From Hymenobacter translucens (GTDB lineage Bacteria > Bacteroidota > Bacteroidia > Cytophagales > Hymenobacteraceae), in assembly GCF_020685205.1 (NCBI RefSeq), contig NZ_JAJERB010000003.1, positions 248,001-312,000 on the forward strand: a stretch of DNA of 64,000 bases, written 5' to 3'. The number at the start of each line of letters is the position of its first letter. Position 1 is the first letter of the stretch. Below, piece by piece: positions 43,593-53,018 of this stretch. A program made the position numbers and the translations under genes. A model generated the notes under the pieces. That model searched no databases. It saw only the letters and a program-made list of their open reading frames with translations, and was not told the DNA's origin.

Positions 43593-44468
43593 ATGCAGCA
43601 ATCCCTGGCTACCGATTTGTTTCTGCCCCTTGCCCTGGGCATCATTATGCTTGGCCTAGGTCTTTCCCTGACCCTGGATGACTTTCGTCGTGTGGCCCAG
43701 TACCCCAAAGCCATGACCGTCGCCCTGGTGTGCCAGATGCTGCTGCTGCCGGTAGTGTGCTTTTTTCTGGTGAAGCTGTTCGGCCTGGCCCCGGCCCTGG
43801 CCGTGGGCATGATGCTGCTGGCTGCTTCCCCGGGAGGCGCCACGGCCAACCTGTACAGTCACCTCTCGAACGGCGACGTGGCCCTGAACATTTCCCTGAC
43901 GGCGGTGAACAGCGTACTGTCCCTGTTCACGCTGCCGCTGATTGTCAACTTTTCGCTGCAGCACTTTATGGGCTCGGAGCAATATATTCCGATGCAGTTC
44001 AGCAAAGTGCTCGAGGTATTTGGCATCGTGCTGATTCCGGTTCTGATCGGCATGTTTATCCGGGCCCGGTTTCCTCGTTTTGCGGCCCGGATGGAAAAGC
44101 CGGTCAAGCTCGGGTCCGCCCTGATTCTGATTATCCTGATTGTGTCGGTGGTAATTCGCGAAAACAAGCTTCTGACGGACTACTTCGCCACGCTGGGGGT
44201 GCCGGTTCTTTTGTTTAACGTGCTTAGTCTGGCCGTCGGGTACTTTGTTCCCCGCTGGCTTAGCATCGAAAAAAAGCAGGCCATTGCCATTGGCATGGAC
44301 ATCGGCATTCACAACGGCACGCTGGCTATCTACGTCGCGCTAAGCGTGCTGAGCAACTCCGCCATGTCCGTGCCCCCGGCTATCTACAGCCTGCTGATGT
44401 TTTTCACGGCCGCCGTGTTTGGCTACCTCGTCAAACCCAGGGACGCAGCCCCGGCCAGCGTGGCGTAA
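43593..44468 (+). CDS. Bile acid:sodium symporter (BASS) family transporter
   Basis: This 291-residue protein has nine to ten membrane helices. It contains LGLGLSLTLDDFRRV, SPGGATANLYSHLSNGDVAL (about 82-101) and EKKQAIAIGMDIGIHNGTLA (about 222-241), the crossover motifs of BASS proteins that bind sodium. Bacterial members import organic acids or sterol-like compounds; the substrate cannot be told here. ATG 43593 fits the first membrane helix; upstream codons are hydrophilic. Confidence 0.92.
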   Translation: MQQSLATDLFLPLALGIIMLGLGLSLTLDDFRRVAQYPKAMTVALVCQMLLLPVVCFFLVKLFGLAPALAVGMMLLAASPGGATANLYSHLSNGDVALNISLTAVNSVLSLFTLPLIVNFSLQHFMGSEQYIPMQFSKVLEVFGIVLIPVLIGMFIRARFPRFAARMEKPVKLGSALILIILIVSVVIRENKLLTDYFATLGVPVLLFNVLSLAVGYFVPRWLSIEKKQAIAIGMDIGIHNGTLAIYVALSVLSNSAMSVPPAIYSLLMFFTAAVFGYLVKPRDAAPASVA

Positions 44469-44775
44469 GCAGCAGCCCGGATTGCCCGGCAGCGGGTACG
44501 TGTCCTGGCCATTTGACTAGCCAGAGCCGGATCAGCCCACGCGTAAACGTCGACCCCAAGCGTCGTAATGCAGTGGGGTGGCCTGGTCCTGCATCCGGAG
44601 CTGGAAGCCTAGCGTCGGGGTTACGAGTTTATGGGACAAAGCAGGTCGGCTACCTTTTCAAATATCCCAGGCCGGCCAGAAGGTTTATCATGTGGCCTGA
44701 CGCCGTGGTTGCCTACGTCCGGTGGGCGGAAGGACGGCAGCGGCAATTCAGGTTCCAAGAACTCCGGTAGGTTCA
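44469..44775. other. Intergenic gap, nothing recognised
   Basis: This gap separates two convergent genes. No coding frame with family character, no repeat and no strong hairpin with a T tract is visible. Confidence 0.5.
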
Positions 44776-45444
44776 CTAGATCAGGTCGAAGGCCCGGGCG
44801 TACTCGGTCAGGTCGAAGGCGGTAGTGGCGCCGAGCTTCTGCCGGACGTTCCGGCGGTGCGTGCCCGCCGTAAGCTCCGAGATATTCAGCTCCCGGGCAA
44901 TTTCCGGGGCGCTGTGCCCCAGGGCCAGCAGGCGCAGCACATCCCGCTCCCGGGCGGTGAGGCTGGAAAAAGCCATGCGGTGACGGCGCAGAAAGTCGTT
45001 TTCGTCGATCAGGCGGCGCACCTTGGCGGCGAAGTGGTTGTCGGGATGCAGGGGAATAGCCAGGCCCATTACCAGCAGGGGCCCACCCTGCTCGTCGGTC
45101 AGCAGGCGGCGCATGGAGGTCAGGTACCAGCTCCAGCCTTCGCGCTCGGTGGTGCGCACCTGCTGGTAAAACGTGTGTACTTCCGGAACCTCGTTCTCAT
45201 ACATAAGCTGAAACACCCGGGCCATGTACTCATCCGACTCTACCGGGTTGAAGTAGGTGGGCGAAAAGGCCGGGCCCAGGGCCGTCAGCTCCTCGATAGT
45301 TGCGCCCAGCAGTTCCAGCCCCCACTTCGAAAGGTAGCGCACCGTTTGGGTGGGCACGTGGTGAATGATGATAACGGCGGGGTACTGGTCGGCGGTGGCG
45401 GCTATTTCAGCTATTTTGGCGGTGATGCGCTCTTCGTCGGTCAT
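44776..45444 (-). CDS. PAS-like sensor with LuxR-type HTH
   Basis: This 222-residue cytoplasmic protein has an N-terminal PAS-like domain (about 20-140: AVIIIHHVPTQTVRYLSKWG, LLGATIEELTAL). A C-terminal LuxR/GerE helix-turn-helix (about 160-215) has LTARERDVLRLLALGHSAPE and TAGTHRRNVRQKLGA. It lacks a receiver domain, so it probably senses a ligand or redox signal directly. It is divergent from the alcohol dehydrogenase across 364 bp and could control it. Confidence 0.9.
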   Translation of the reverse strand: MTDEERITAKIAEIAATADQYPAVIIIHHVPTQTVRYLSKWGLELLGATIEELTALGPAFSPTYFNPVESDEYMARVFQLMYENEVPEVHTFYQQVRTTEREGWSWYLTSMRRLLTDEQGGPLLVMGLAIPLHPDNHFAAKVRRLIDENDFLRRHRMAFSSLTARERDVLRLLALGHSAPEIARELNISELTAGTHRRNVRQKLGATTAFDLTEYARAFDLI

Positions 45445-45808
45445 ACGGGAAGGGCGGTAAAGGCGAGTGGGTAAGCAAGCGGCATAGGCGGGTCAGGTGG
45501 GAGTAGAACGGAATTCAACGCAAAGCCCCAAAGTAGCCACTTCCCGCTATTTTTCAATTCTTTCCCGGGGGCGAAAAGCGGCTTTTTCCCCGCGCCAATC
45601 CGCTGGCGGGACTGCGGCTTCGCCTGCTACGCCTTCTCCTGGAAGATGCCCAGCTACCGCCGCTGCCCAAAGGCCCTCGGCTACCCCGGTCCCTTAAAAA
45701 GCAGCGTGTAAACCCGGCCAGATCAAAAATCGGCAACCCTGGCCCCGCTCCCTGCGGTAAGCACCTTCCCCGGCATATCCACCGGCCTCACTTAACCCTA
45801 CCCGCGCG
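45445..45808. other. Divergent intergenic region
   Basis: This lies between the LuxR-type regulator and the alcohol dehydrogenase. It should hold both promoters. I see no clear palindrome, repeat or credible small gene in it. Confidence 0.4.
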
Positions 45809-46852
45809 ATGCAACCAGCGAAAGGCTATGCTGCCACCGATTCCCAGGCTCCCCTGGCTCCTTTCACCTTTGCGCGCCGCGACCTGGGCGCCCACGATGT
45901 GCAGATCGAAATCCTGTTCTGCGGGGTCTGCCACTCCGACGTTCACCAGGTGCGCAACGAGTGGGGCGGCTCTACTTTCCCGATGGTCCCCGGCCACGAA
46001 ATCGTGGGGCGCATCACGGCGGTCGGCGCCCAGGTAAACACGTTTAGCGTGGGCGAGCTGGCCGGGGTGGGCTGCATGGTCGACACCTGCCGCAGCTGCC
46101 CCAACTGCAAGCAGGGCCTCGAGCAGTACTGCGAAACGCATATTTCCTTTACCTACAACAGTACCGAGCAGGACCGCGTCACCCGCACCTACGGAGGCTA
46201 CTCCAACCAGATTGTGGTGGATCAGCACTACGTGCTGCGGGTGTCCGACAAGCTCGACCTGGCCGGCGTGGCGCCGCTGCTGTGCGCGGGCATCACCACG
46301 TACTCGCCCCTGCGGCAGTGGCAGGCCGGGCCCGGCTCCCGGGTGGGGGTTGTGGGTCTGGGCGGCCTGGGCCACATGGCCGTAAAGCTGGCCGCCGCTA
46401 TGGGCGCCGAGGTAACCGTGCTCAGCACTTCCCCCGGCAAGGAAGCCGACGCCCGGGCGCTGGGTGCCCACAGGTTTGTGGTGACGAAGGACGCTGCAGC
46501 GCTGAAAGAGGTACGTACCTACTTCGACCTGATTATCAATACGGTGGCTGCCAACATGGACCTGAACCCGTATATGAACCTGCTCCGCCTCGACGGCACG
46601 ATGGTGATGGTAGGGCTGCCGCCAGAAGCCCCGCAGATCGGCATTTTCCCGCTGGTCGGGCAGCGCCGCCGCCTGGCCGGCTCCCACATCGGCGGCATCC
46701 GGGAAACCCAGGAAATGCTGGACTTCTGCGCCGAGCACGGCCTCACCTCCGACGTGGAGGTAATTCCGATCAGCCAGATCAACGAAGCCTACGACCGGCT
46801 GGTAAACGGCGACGTCAAGTACCGCTTCGTCATTGACATGGCCACGCTGTAG
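45809..46852 (+). CDS. Zinc-dependent alcohol/aldehyde dehydrogenase (YahK/CAD-like)
   Basis: This 347-residue MDR enzyme has catalytic zinc ligands in CGVCHSDVHQ (about 35-44) and PGHEIVG. The structural zinc site is C-x5-C-x2-C-x2-C-type (MVDTCRSCPNCKQGLEQYC). The nucleotide-binding motif is GVVGLGGLGHMAVKLA (about 179-194), and GSHIGGIRETQEML follows. It matches YahK/cinnamyl-alcohol dehydrogenase relatives, which reduce a wide range of aldehydes with NADPH. It may help detoxify aldehydes. A strong terminator follows. Confidence 0.94.
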   Translation: MQPAKGYAATDSQAPLAPFTFARRDLGAHDVQIEILFCGVCHSDVHQVRNEWGGSTFPMVPGHEIVGRITAVGAQVNTFSVGELAGVGCMVDTCRSCPNCKQGLEQYCETHISFTYNSTEQDRVTRTYGGYSNQIVVDQHYVLRVSDKLDLAGVAPLLCAGITTYSPLRQWQAGPGSRVGVVGLGGLGHMAVKLAAAMGAEVTVLSTSPGKEADARALGAHRFVVTKDAAALKEVRTYFDLIINTVAANMDLNPYMNLLRLDGTMVMVGLPPEAPQIGIFPLVGQRRRLAGSHIGGIRETQEMLDFCAEHGLTSDVEVIPISQINEAYDRLVNGDVKYRFVIDMATL

Positions 46853-46880
46853 CGGGAAACGCAAAGAAAAACCAGAAAGG

Positions 46881-46925
46881 CGGTAGGGATGCTTCGCATT
46901 GATAAGCATCCCTACCGCTTCGTTT
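46881..46925 (+). terminator. Terminator after dehydrogenase gene
   Basis: GCGGTAGGGATGCTT (46881-46895) pairs perfectly with AAGCATCCCTACCGC (46905-46919); TTCGTTTG follows. Confidence 0.8.
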
Positions 46926-46935
46926 GTAAAAAAAG

Positions 46936-47056
46936 GCTGTCATGCAGAACGAAGCGAACCGAAGGACAGCGGAGCGAAGCATCTCGCGTGCTGTCGTTGT
47001 GGTAGTAATCCAACGTCAGCACGCGAGATTCCTCGGCTTCGCTCGGAAGGACGTTC
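46936..47056. repeat. Dispersed palindromic repeat, copy A
   Basis: It contains GAAGCATCTCGCGTGCTG and, inverted, CAGCACGCGAGATTCCTCGG then CTTCGCTCGGAAGGACG. The same modules recur in the gaps at 49156, 55414 and 58014. Confidence 0.75.
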
Positions 47057-47159
47057 CGGTGTCTAGGCAATAGGTCAGCAAAGCGCAACGGGCTATTTGC
47101 ACCGAGCGGGGGTTCCGGCTACCTTGGCGGCTCACTGTAACCCGTCACCCCACCTGACC

Positions 47160-49079
47160 ATGACAGTTTCTGACGCCCGCACCGAGCGGATTCCCACCAC
47201 CATCTACCCCGATTCCGAGCAGGCCTCGGTGGCCGTGGCCCGGCAGATTGCCGAGCTGATCCGGCAGCGGGCCGCCGAAAACCGCACCTGCGTGCTGGGC
47301 CTGGCGACGGGCTCCACTCCTACCCGCCTCTACGAGGAGCTCGTGCGCCTGCACCAGCAGGAAGGCCTTTCCTTCCGCAACGTCGTGTCCTTTAACCTCG
47401 ACGAGTACTTCCCGATGGCGCCGGATTCGCTGCAGAGCTACGTGCGCTTCATGCACGAGTACCTGTTCGACCACGTCGACATCCTGCCCGAAAACATTCA
47501 CATCCCCGACGGCACCCTGCCGCAGGAGCAGGTGGCGGAGTTTTGCCGGCAATATGAGGAGCAGATCCGCCAGGCTGGCGGCATCGACCTTCAGCTGCTG
47601 GGCATCGGGCGCACCGGCCACATCGGCTTCAACGAGCCCGGCTCGGGCGCCCAGTCGCGCACCCGCCTCATCACCCTCGACCACATCACCCGCACAGACG
47701 CCGCCTCCGACTTCTACGGCGAGGAAAACGTGCCCCGCCGCGCCCTGACGATGGGCGTGGGCACTATCCTCGAAGCGCACCGCATCGTGCTGCTGGCCTG
47801 GGGCGAGGGCAAGGCCGCCGTGGTCAAGCGCATGGTCGAAGGCGAGCCCACCGACTCGGTGCCGGCCACCTATTTGCAGCAGCATTCCAACGTGGACGTG
47901 GTGCTCGACGAGGCCGCCGGGGCCGAGCTGACCCAGCGCAAGACGCCCTGGCTGGCGGGGCTGGACTGCAACTGGCAGCAGCCCGCTACCGTGCGCAAGG
48001 CCGTGACCTGGCTGGCCCGCACTCTGCAGAAGCCGATTCTCAAGCTCACCGACGCCGAGTACAACGAGCATGGCCTGTCGGGTCTGCTGGCCGAATCTGG
48101 CTCGGCCTACACCATCAACATCAAGGTGTTCAACGAGCTGCAGCACACCATCACGGGCTGGCCCGGGGGCAAGCCCAACGACGACGATACCTACCGCCCC
48201 GAGCGGGCCACGCCCTTCCCGAAGCGCGCCCTGATCTTTTCGCCCCACCCCGACGACGACGTCATCTCGATGGGCGGGACGCTGTTGCGGCTCGTAGACC
48301 AGGGGCATGAGGTGCACGTGGCCTACCAGACCTCCGGCAACATTGCCGTGTTCGACGACGAGGCCATCCGCTTTGCCGAGTTCGTAGCCGACTACGATGA
48401 GGCCTTCCGCCTCGATCAGCAGCCCTCCGAAAACCTCTACCACCGCGTGGCGGATTCCCTGCGCCACAAAGCCCCCGGTCAGGTCGACTCGCCCGAGGTG
48501 CAGCAGGTGAAGGGCCTGATCCGGCGCGGAGAAGCCAAAAGCGCCCTGCGCTACGCCGGCCTCGACCCCGACGAGCGGGCCCACTTCCAGGACCTGCCTT
48601 TCTACGAAACCGGCCGGGTGCGCAAAAAGCCGTTGGGGGAGGAAGACATCCAGATCACAATGGACCTGCTCAACCGGCTTCAGCCCCAGCAGATCTACGC
48701 CGCCGGCGACCTGAGCGACCCGCACGGCACCCACCGCGTGTGTTTGTCGGCTATCTTCCAGGCCGTGCAGCGGCTCAAGGCCCAGGGCACGCCCTGGCTG
48801 CAGGACTGCTGGGTATGGCTTTACCGCGGGGCCTGGCAGGAGTGGGACGTCGACCAGATTGAAATGGCCGTGCCCCTGAGCCCGGAGGAGCTGACGCGCA
48901 AGCGCCGGGCCATCTTCAAGCACCAGAGCCAGAAGGACCGGCCCCTGTTCCCCGGCGCCGACCAGCGCGAGTTCTGGCAGCGGGCCGAGGAGCGCAACCG
49001 CACCACCGCCCGCCTCTACGACCAGCTCGGCCTGCCCGAGTACGAGGCCATCGAAGCCTTCGTCCGCTGGCACTTTTAA
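47160..49079 (+). CDS. nagB: Glucosamine-6-phosphate deaminase fused to PIG-L-like domain
   Basis: This 639-residue protein has an N-terminal NagB domain (about 1-260) with LGLATGSTPTRLYEELVRLH, FNLDEYF (catalytic Asp) and LGIGRTGHIGFNEPGS. It turns glucosamine-6-phosphate into fructose-6-phosphate and ammonia. A second domain from about residue 355 has SPHPDDDVISMGGTLLRLVD, the PIG-L/LmbE metal motif, plus GTHRVC near the end, as in N-acetyl-sugar deacetylases. This long fused form is common in Bacteroidota. It would let one protein process amino-sugar derivatives from cell-wall or chitin turnover. ATG 47160 is preferred to a TTG at 47097. Confidence 0.94.
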   Translation: MTVSDARTERIPTTIYPDSEQASVAVARQIAELIRQRAAENRTCVLGLATGSTPTRLYEELVRLHQQEGLSFRNVVSFNLDEYFPMAPDSLQSYVRFMHEYLFDHVDILPENIHIPDGTLPQEQVAEFCRQYEEQIRQAGGIDLQLLGIGRTGHIGFNEPGSGAQSRTRLITLDHITRTDAASDFYGEENVPRRALTMGVGTILEAHRIVLLAWGEGKAAVVKRMVEGEPTDSVPATYLQQHSNVDVVLDEAAGAELTQRKTPWLAGLDCNWQQPATVRKAVTWLARTLQKPILKLTDAEYNEHGLSGLLAESGSAYTINIKVFNELQHTITGWPGGKPNDDDTYRPERATPFPKRALIFSPHPDDDVISMGGTLLRLVDQGHEVHVAYQTSGNIAVFDDEAIRFAEFVADYDEAFRLDQQPSENLYHRVADSLRHKAPGQVDSPEVQQVKGLIRRGEAKSALRYAGLDPDERAHFQDLPFYETGRVRKKPLGEEDIQITMDLLNRLQPQQIYAAGDLSDPHGTHRVCLSAIFQAVQRLKAQGTPWLQDCWVWLYRGAWQEWDVDQIEMAVPLSPEELTRKRRAIFKHQSQKDRPLFPGADQREFWQRAEERNRTTARLYDQLGLPEYEAIEAFVRWHF

Positions 49080-49093
49080 GAGCTTTAAGCTGC

Positions 49094-49348
49094 AAGCCGC
49101 AAGCTTTTTAACCTCATGATTCTGGGGTCAAAAGCCATCCTGATACAGCTGCTATAAAAGGCGGTCATGCTGAGGCGGAACCGAAGCATCTCGCTCGCTT
49201 CGTTGGATTACTAATTCCAACGTCAGCACGCGAGATTCCTCGGCTTCGCTCGGAATGACCGCCTTTTTCTTGCAACAACACCGCAACGAAGCCTGCTTTT
49301 CCGCCCTTCAGCGCTGCCTCACATGACGTTGCACAAAGCTTGCGGCTT
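49094..49348. repeat. Inverted-repeat-bounded unit with inner palindrome (copy B)
   Basis: AAGCCGCAAGCTTT (49094-49107) and its exact complement AAAGCTTGCGGCTT (49335-49348) bound a 255-bp unit. Inside is a second hairpin, AAAAGGCGGTCAT (49156-49168) with ATGACCGCCTTTT (49255-49267), which carries the dispersed modules CAGCACGCGAGATTCCTCGG and CGTTGGA/TTCCAACG. The inner hairpin ends in a T run and could terminate transcription both ways. Confidence 0.75.
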
Positions 49349-49371
49349 GGAGCCTGTTGCTTGAAGCTCCC

Positions 49372-52179
49372 TTACACCCCAAAGTGCCGCAGGTTGTAGG
49401 TAAAGCTCAGCAGCAGGTAGCGGGTCAAAACGCGGCTACGGACATCCTCGACGTAGGTGTCGGTGACGTTGCGCACGAGGCTCTGGTTCTGGTTGAGTAC
49501 GTCATTGAGCTGAAGCTTCAGCTCGCCCTGCTTGTTGCGAAACAGCTGCTGGGTGATGCCCGCGTTCCACAGTGCCACGCCCTCGCCATAGCCGGCCGCC
49601 CCACCGGGGTTGGCGCGGTACCAGAAGTCGGTGGTCAGCACCAGCCGGTCGGTGAGGTGGTAGTACAGATCGGCGGTGAGGGTCTGGGTGAAGAAGTCGG
49701 TGTTCTGGCCGGGCAGCAGGGCGTAGCGGGCCCGCCGGTAGGTGAGGTTGGCGCTCAAGCCCAGCTCCAGCTTTTCATTGAAGCTGGAGTTCAGGCTCAC
49801 CCCCTGCCCCACGCTCCAGGTGCGCGCCTCGTTGGCCAGCCCGTTCACGAAGCCCGGACTGCGGCTGTAGTTGCCGTTGGTTGTCAGATTCAGGTTGAGC
49901 TTGCGGGCCGCCCAGCGCTGCCCCAGACTCAGAAACCCGTTCAGCGCCGCGTAGCCGTCGGCATTCACCGGCCGCGTCGTCTGGGCTCCGCTGGGGTCGA
50001 AGGTGGTGGCGCCCACAATCCGGTCCTCGATGCGGGTGCCGTTGAGCAGCAGAAACACGCTGCGGTTGTTTACGGCGTTGAACTGGTTGTAGGTGGCCGT
50101 GAGCGTGTGCACGTACTCGGGCCGCAGGTTGGGGTTGCCGGCCTGGATGTTGAGCGGATTCGTGTAGTCGGCCACGGGCTGCAGCTGGCTGGCCGCGGGA
50201 GCCTGCACGCGGGGCCGGTAGTCGAGGCGGAAGTTGCGGCCCCCGGGTGCGGTAAACGTGAGCAGGGCGTTGGGCAGCAGGTACACGTAGCGCCGGGTCA
50301 TCGTCGTATCGGCCGTCTGGTTGGCGACGCCCAGCTCCGACTGCTGGGCGTCGAGGCCCAGGGAATAGGTGTAGCGCAGGCGACGGTTCTGCACGGTCAG
50401 GCCGCCGCGGTGGGTTTGAAAGTCGCTGCTGAACTGGTTGCTGAGCTGGGCATTCGGCTGGTCGTACTGCCCGCTGCCGACGGAGAAGTCGGTGACGGCG
50501 CGGTTGCTGCGGCCCAGGTTGCTGGCAAACCCGTAGTGGGCCTCGACCTTGGTCGTCAGCGACAAAGGCTCGGCATAGGACAGGTTCAGGCTGCGGTTGT
50601 CCGCTCCGTTCTGCTGGTCGAGCCGCTGGTTGAGTTGCTCGGTGCGGCCCACTCCCCCAACGCCGTAGCGGGTATTCTCGGCCAGGCTAATGGCGTTGGT
50701 CGACTGGTCGTTGAAGCCAGCGGTGAGGTTGGCGGAAAACGTACGGCCCTGGCGCCCGAACTTGCGCAGCAAGAGCAGGTTGCCGCTGCCGGCCCCGGTG
50801 GTGCCGTCGGCCGCGTAGCGGTTCTGGCCCATGTTCAGCAGCCGGGCGCCCAGCATCGACTGCTGCCGGTTCTCGCGGCTCGTGCCGGCGTTCTGCCAGG
50901 AGGCAAACGGCGTAAAGCGCAGCGTCGTCAGGGTGTCGAGGCGGTAGTCGAGGCGGAGGTTGAAGCGGTGGGCGTCGGTGCGCACCCGGCCGGTGGCATC
51001 CTGGTCGGTAACCAATGCCTGGGCTTCCTGGCCGGCCGGGTTGCCCGGGGCAGCCCCGCCCACGCGGTGCAGCTGCTGCTCGGTGGCTTCGGTGGCGCGG
51101 GAAGCCAGGTAGCTGGTGGCTACTTCGGTGCGCTTACCCCAGGCGTCGCGGTAGTTGAGCCCGCCCGCGGCCGACTCCGTGATGCTGGCCGGCTGACTGC
51201 TGCCGCCCTGCCCCGTGCTGATCCGCCCGCCCCCGGCCATCAGGATGGCCCCGCCCCGGCCCACCGGACCGCCCGGCCCGGCGCCAAAGCCGGTATCGGT
51301 GCCGCCGCTGCCGTCCGAAAAGCCCAGCTGGTTGACGTTGTTGGCCATGCCCAGCGCGGAAATCTGCCGGCCGTTGTTGAAGCGGTTTACGCCCAGCCGG
51401 GCCGAGTAGCGGCCGTCGGTGCCGATGCCCCCGCCGTTAGCCCCGAAGTAGCCCTTGCGCTTGTCGCGCTTGGTAACGAGGTTGATGGTACGCTGGCGGT
51501 TGCCGTCGTCGATGCCGGAAAAGGCCGCCTGGTCGCTTTGCTGGTCGTAGAGCTGCACCTGGTCGATGATGTTGGCGGGCAGGTTGCGGGTTGCCATTCG
51601 GGGGTCGTCGCCGAAAAAGGGCTTGCCGTCGACCAGCACGCGGTTTACTTCCCGGCCCTGGGCCCGGATGGTGCCGTCGCGGTCAACTTCCACCCCGGGC
51701 AGCTTTTTAAGCATGGTTTCCACGGCGGCGTTGGGCTGGGTTTTAAACGCGTTGGCGTTGAAGGCCAGCGTGTCGCCCCGCATCGAAACCGGGGCCTTTT
51801 CCTCTACCACCTTCACTTCGCCCAGCATGTTGGTGCGGGCCAGCAGGCGCAGGGTGCCCAGGTCCAGCGGCTGCCCCGGCTGACTGATCTGCACGGGCAA
51901 ACGGCGGCTGGGGTAGCCCAGGAAGGTGAGCAGCAGCTGGTAGCGGCCCGGGGCCACGTTGCGCAGGGTAAAGCGCCCGTCGCCGTCGGTGATGGTGAAG
52001 CTCAGGTAGGTGGAGTCCTTGGCGGCCAGCAGCGAGACGGAGGCTTCGCGCAGGGGCTGGCCGGAGGTGGAGTCCAGCACCATGCCCGTAATCAGGCTTT
52101 TGCCCGAAGTAGCCGGGGCTTTCTGGGCCGAAGCCAGGAAACAGCCGAGCCACAGGCCCAGCAGCAGCAGGTAGCGCAT
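49372..52179 (-). CDS. TonB-dependent outer-membrane receptor
   Basis: This 935-residue protein has a signal peptide (MRYLLLLGLWLGCFLASAQ), then a carboxypeptidase-like regulatory domain (about 28-110: GMVLDSTSGQPLREASVSLL, GRFTLRNVAPGRYQL). A plug domain follows (about 120-230: ETMLKKLPGVEVDRDGTI, VNRVLVDGKPFFGDDP), then a long beta barrel ending in LLLSFTYNLRHFGV. Such receptors import large or scarce nutrients with energy from TonB. ATG 52179 is used; the GTG one codon earlier is less likely. It is 12 bp downstream of a GLPGLI gene in the same operon. Confidence 0.94.
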   Translation of the reverse strand: MRYLLLLGLWLGCFLASAQKAPATSGKSLITGMVLDSTSGQPLREASVSLLAAKDSTYLSFTITDGDGRFTLRNVAPGRYQLLLTFLGYPSRRLPVQISQPGQPLDLGTLRLLARTNMLGEVKVVEEKAPVSMRGDTLAFNANAFKTQPNAAVETMLKKLPGVEVDRDGTIRAQGREVNRVLVDGKPFFGDDPRMATRNLPANIIDQVQLYDQQSDQAAFSGIDDGNRQRTINLVTKRDKRKGYFGANGGGIGTDGRYSARLGVNRFNNGRQISALGMANNVNQLGFSDGSGGTDTGFGAGPGGPVGRGGAILMAGGGRISTGQGGSSQPASITESAAGGLNYRDAWGKRTEVATSYLASRATEATEQQLHRVGGAAPGNPAGQEAQALVTDQDATGRVRTDAHRFNLRLDYRLDTLTTLRFTPFASWQNAGTSRENRQQSMLGARLLNMGQNRYAADGTTGAGSGNLLLLRKFGRQGRTFSANLTAGFNDQSTNAISLAENTRYGVGGVGRTEQLNQRLDQQNGADNRSLNLSYAEPLSLTTKVEAHYGFASNLGRSNRAVTDFSVGSGQYDQPNAQLSNQFSSDFQTHRGGLTVQNRRLRYTYSLGLDAQQSELGVANQTADTTMTRRYVYLLPNALLTFTAPGGRNFRLDYRPRVQAPAASQLQPVADYTNPLNIQAGNPNLRPEYVHTLTATYNQFNAVNNRSVFLLLNGTRIEDRIVGATTFDPSGAQTTRPVNADGYAALNGFLSLGQRWAARKLNLNLTTNGNYSRSPGFVNGLANEARTWSVGQGVSLNSSFNEKLELGLSANLTYRRARYALLPGQNTDFFTQTLTADLYYHLTDRLVLTTDFWYRANPGGAAGYGEGVALWNAGITQQLFRNKQGELKLQLNDVLNQNQSLVRNVTDTYVEDVRSRVLTRYLLLSFTYNLRHFGV

Positions 52180-52191
52180 CACTCAGCAGGG

Positions 52192-52971
52192 TTAGCGCAG
52201 GCCGCCTTCAGGCCCTTCCAGCATCTTCTGGCGGAAATCAGCCAGGGCCTTCTGGCGCACGTCCTGGAGCTGATCCGCCGTCACCGTCTGGGCCGACTGG
52301 GCCGGGCGCACCTCACTTTCCTTGACGGGCTTTGCGTCCACCTTGCCGGCGCGGAACTGCTCGCCGCTGCCTTCCAAAGCCAGTACCACACCCTTGGCGG
52401 GCAGCAGCTCCTTGACGGGCGAGTAGGTGAAGGGGAGTTCGGTGGTGTACCACACGGTGTAGGTTTCCTTTTTAAACGGCACCGTGGCTTTCCGGCAGGT
52501 GTAGCCCGCTATTTTCTTGGTCTGGTCGGTGTCCTGCCAGCCGGCGGCCGGGGCAAAGGGCACGGCCGCCTGGTAGGTGGACGTGGCTCCGTCTTTCTTC
52601 ACCGTCAGCACGGTGCTAAAGGCGCGCTCGGCCTGGTTGACGTACACCGCTTCCTCGAAGGGCCGGCCCAGGTTGGTCACCTGGGGGGCGGTGCCGGGGC
52701 CGTTGCTCATCACCATGCGCATGGCATTGCCCTGGCGCTCCTCCTTGGCGTAGGGCCCGGCGAAAGTCAGCGTCATGGCAAAGCTGCGGGTGTCGGGAAT
52801 GTCGGCGGGAAAGTCGGGGCTGCCGGGCTTTACTTCCTGGCCGTTGATGATAACGCGGCGGGCATTGGGGTCAACCTTCTGGGTTACTTCGTACTGAATG
52901 TGGCCCGACGTCTGGGCGGTAGCGGTGGCTGCGGTGGCGGTGGCAGCCAGGAGGAGAAGTGCTTTTTTCAT
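52192..52971 (-). CDS. GLPGLI family protein
   Basis: This 259-residue exported protein has signal MKKALLLLAATATAATATAQ, then GHIQYEVTQKVDP, and KKIAGYTCRKATVPF with VWYTTELPFTYSPVKE. These are the order and motifs of the Bacteroidota GLPGLI family, here with a diverged core tripeptide. These proteins are usually next to TonB receptors and may help handle peptides or metals at the envelope, but their function is unknown. ATG 52971 starts the signal peptide. It is divergent from a two-component system across a repeat-rich gap. Confidence 0.9.
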   Translation of the reverse strand: MKKALLLLAATATAATATAQTSGHIQYEVTQKVDPNARRVIINGQEVKPGSPDFPADIPDTRSFAMTLTFAGPYAKEERQGNAMRMVMSNGPGTAPQVTNLGRPFEEAVYVNQAERAFSTVLTVKKDGATSTYQAAVPFAPAAGWQDTDQTKKIAGYTCRKATVPFKKETYTVWYTTELPFTYSPVKELLPAKGVVLALEGSGEQFRAGKVDAKPVKESEVRPAQSAQTVTADQLQDVRQKALADFRQKMLEGPEGGLR

Positions 52972-53018
52972 GGGAGCAGGAGCGTTGAATGGAACGTCAC
53001 AAAGCACCGGCTTTCTTC

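Noticed and set aside
47145..49073. Minus-strand open frame covering the nagB fusion gene
   Set aside because: The plus strand encodes clear NagB and PIG-L motifs; the minus frame has no family character.
47160..49079. NagB plus PIG-L domain fusion as a new fusion
   Set aside because: This long form is a familiar Bacteroidota arrangement, so it is annotated but not reported as novel.
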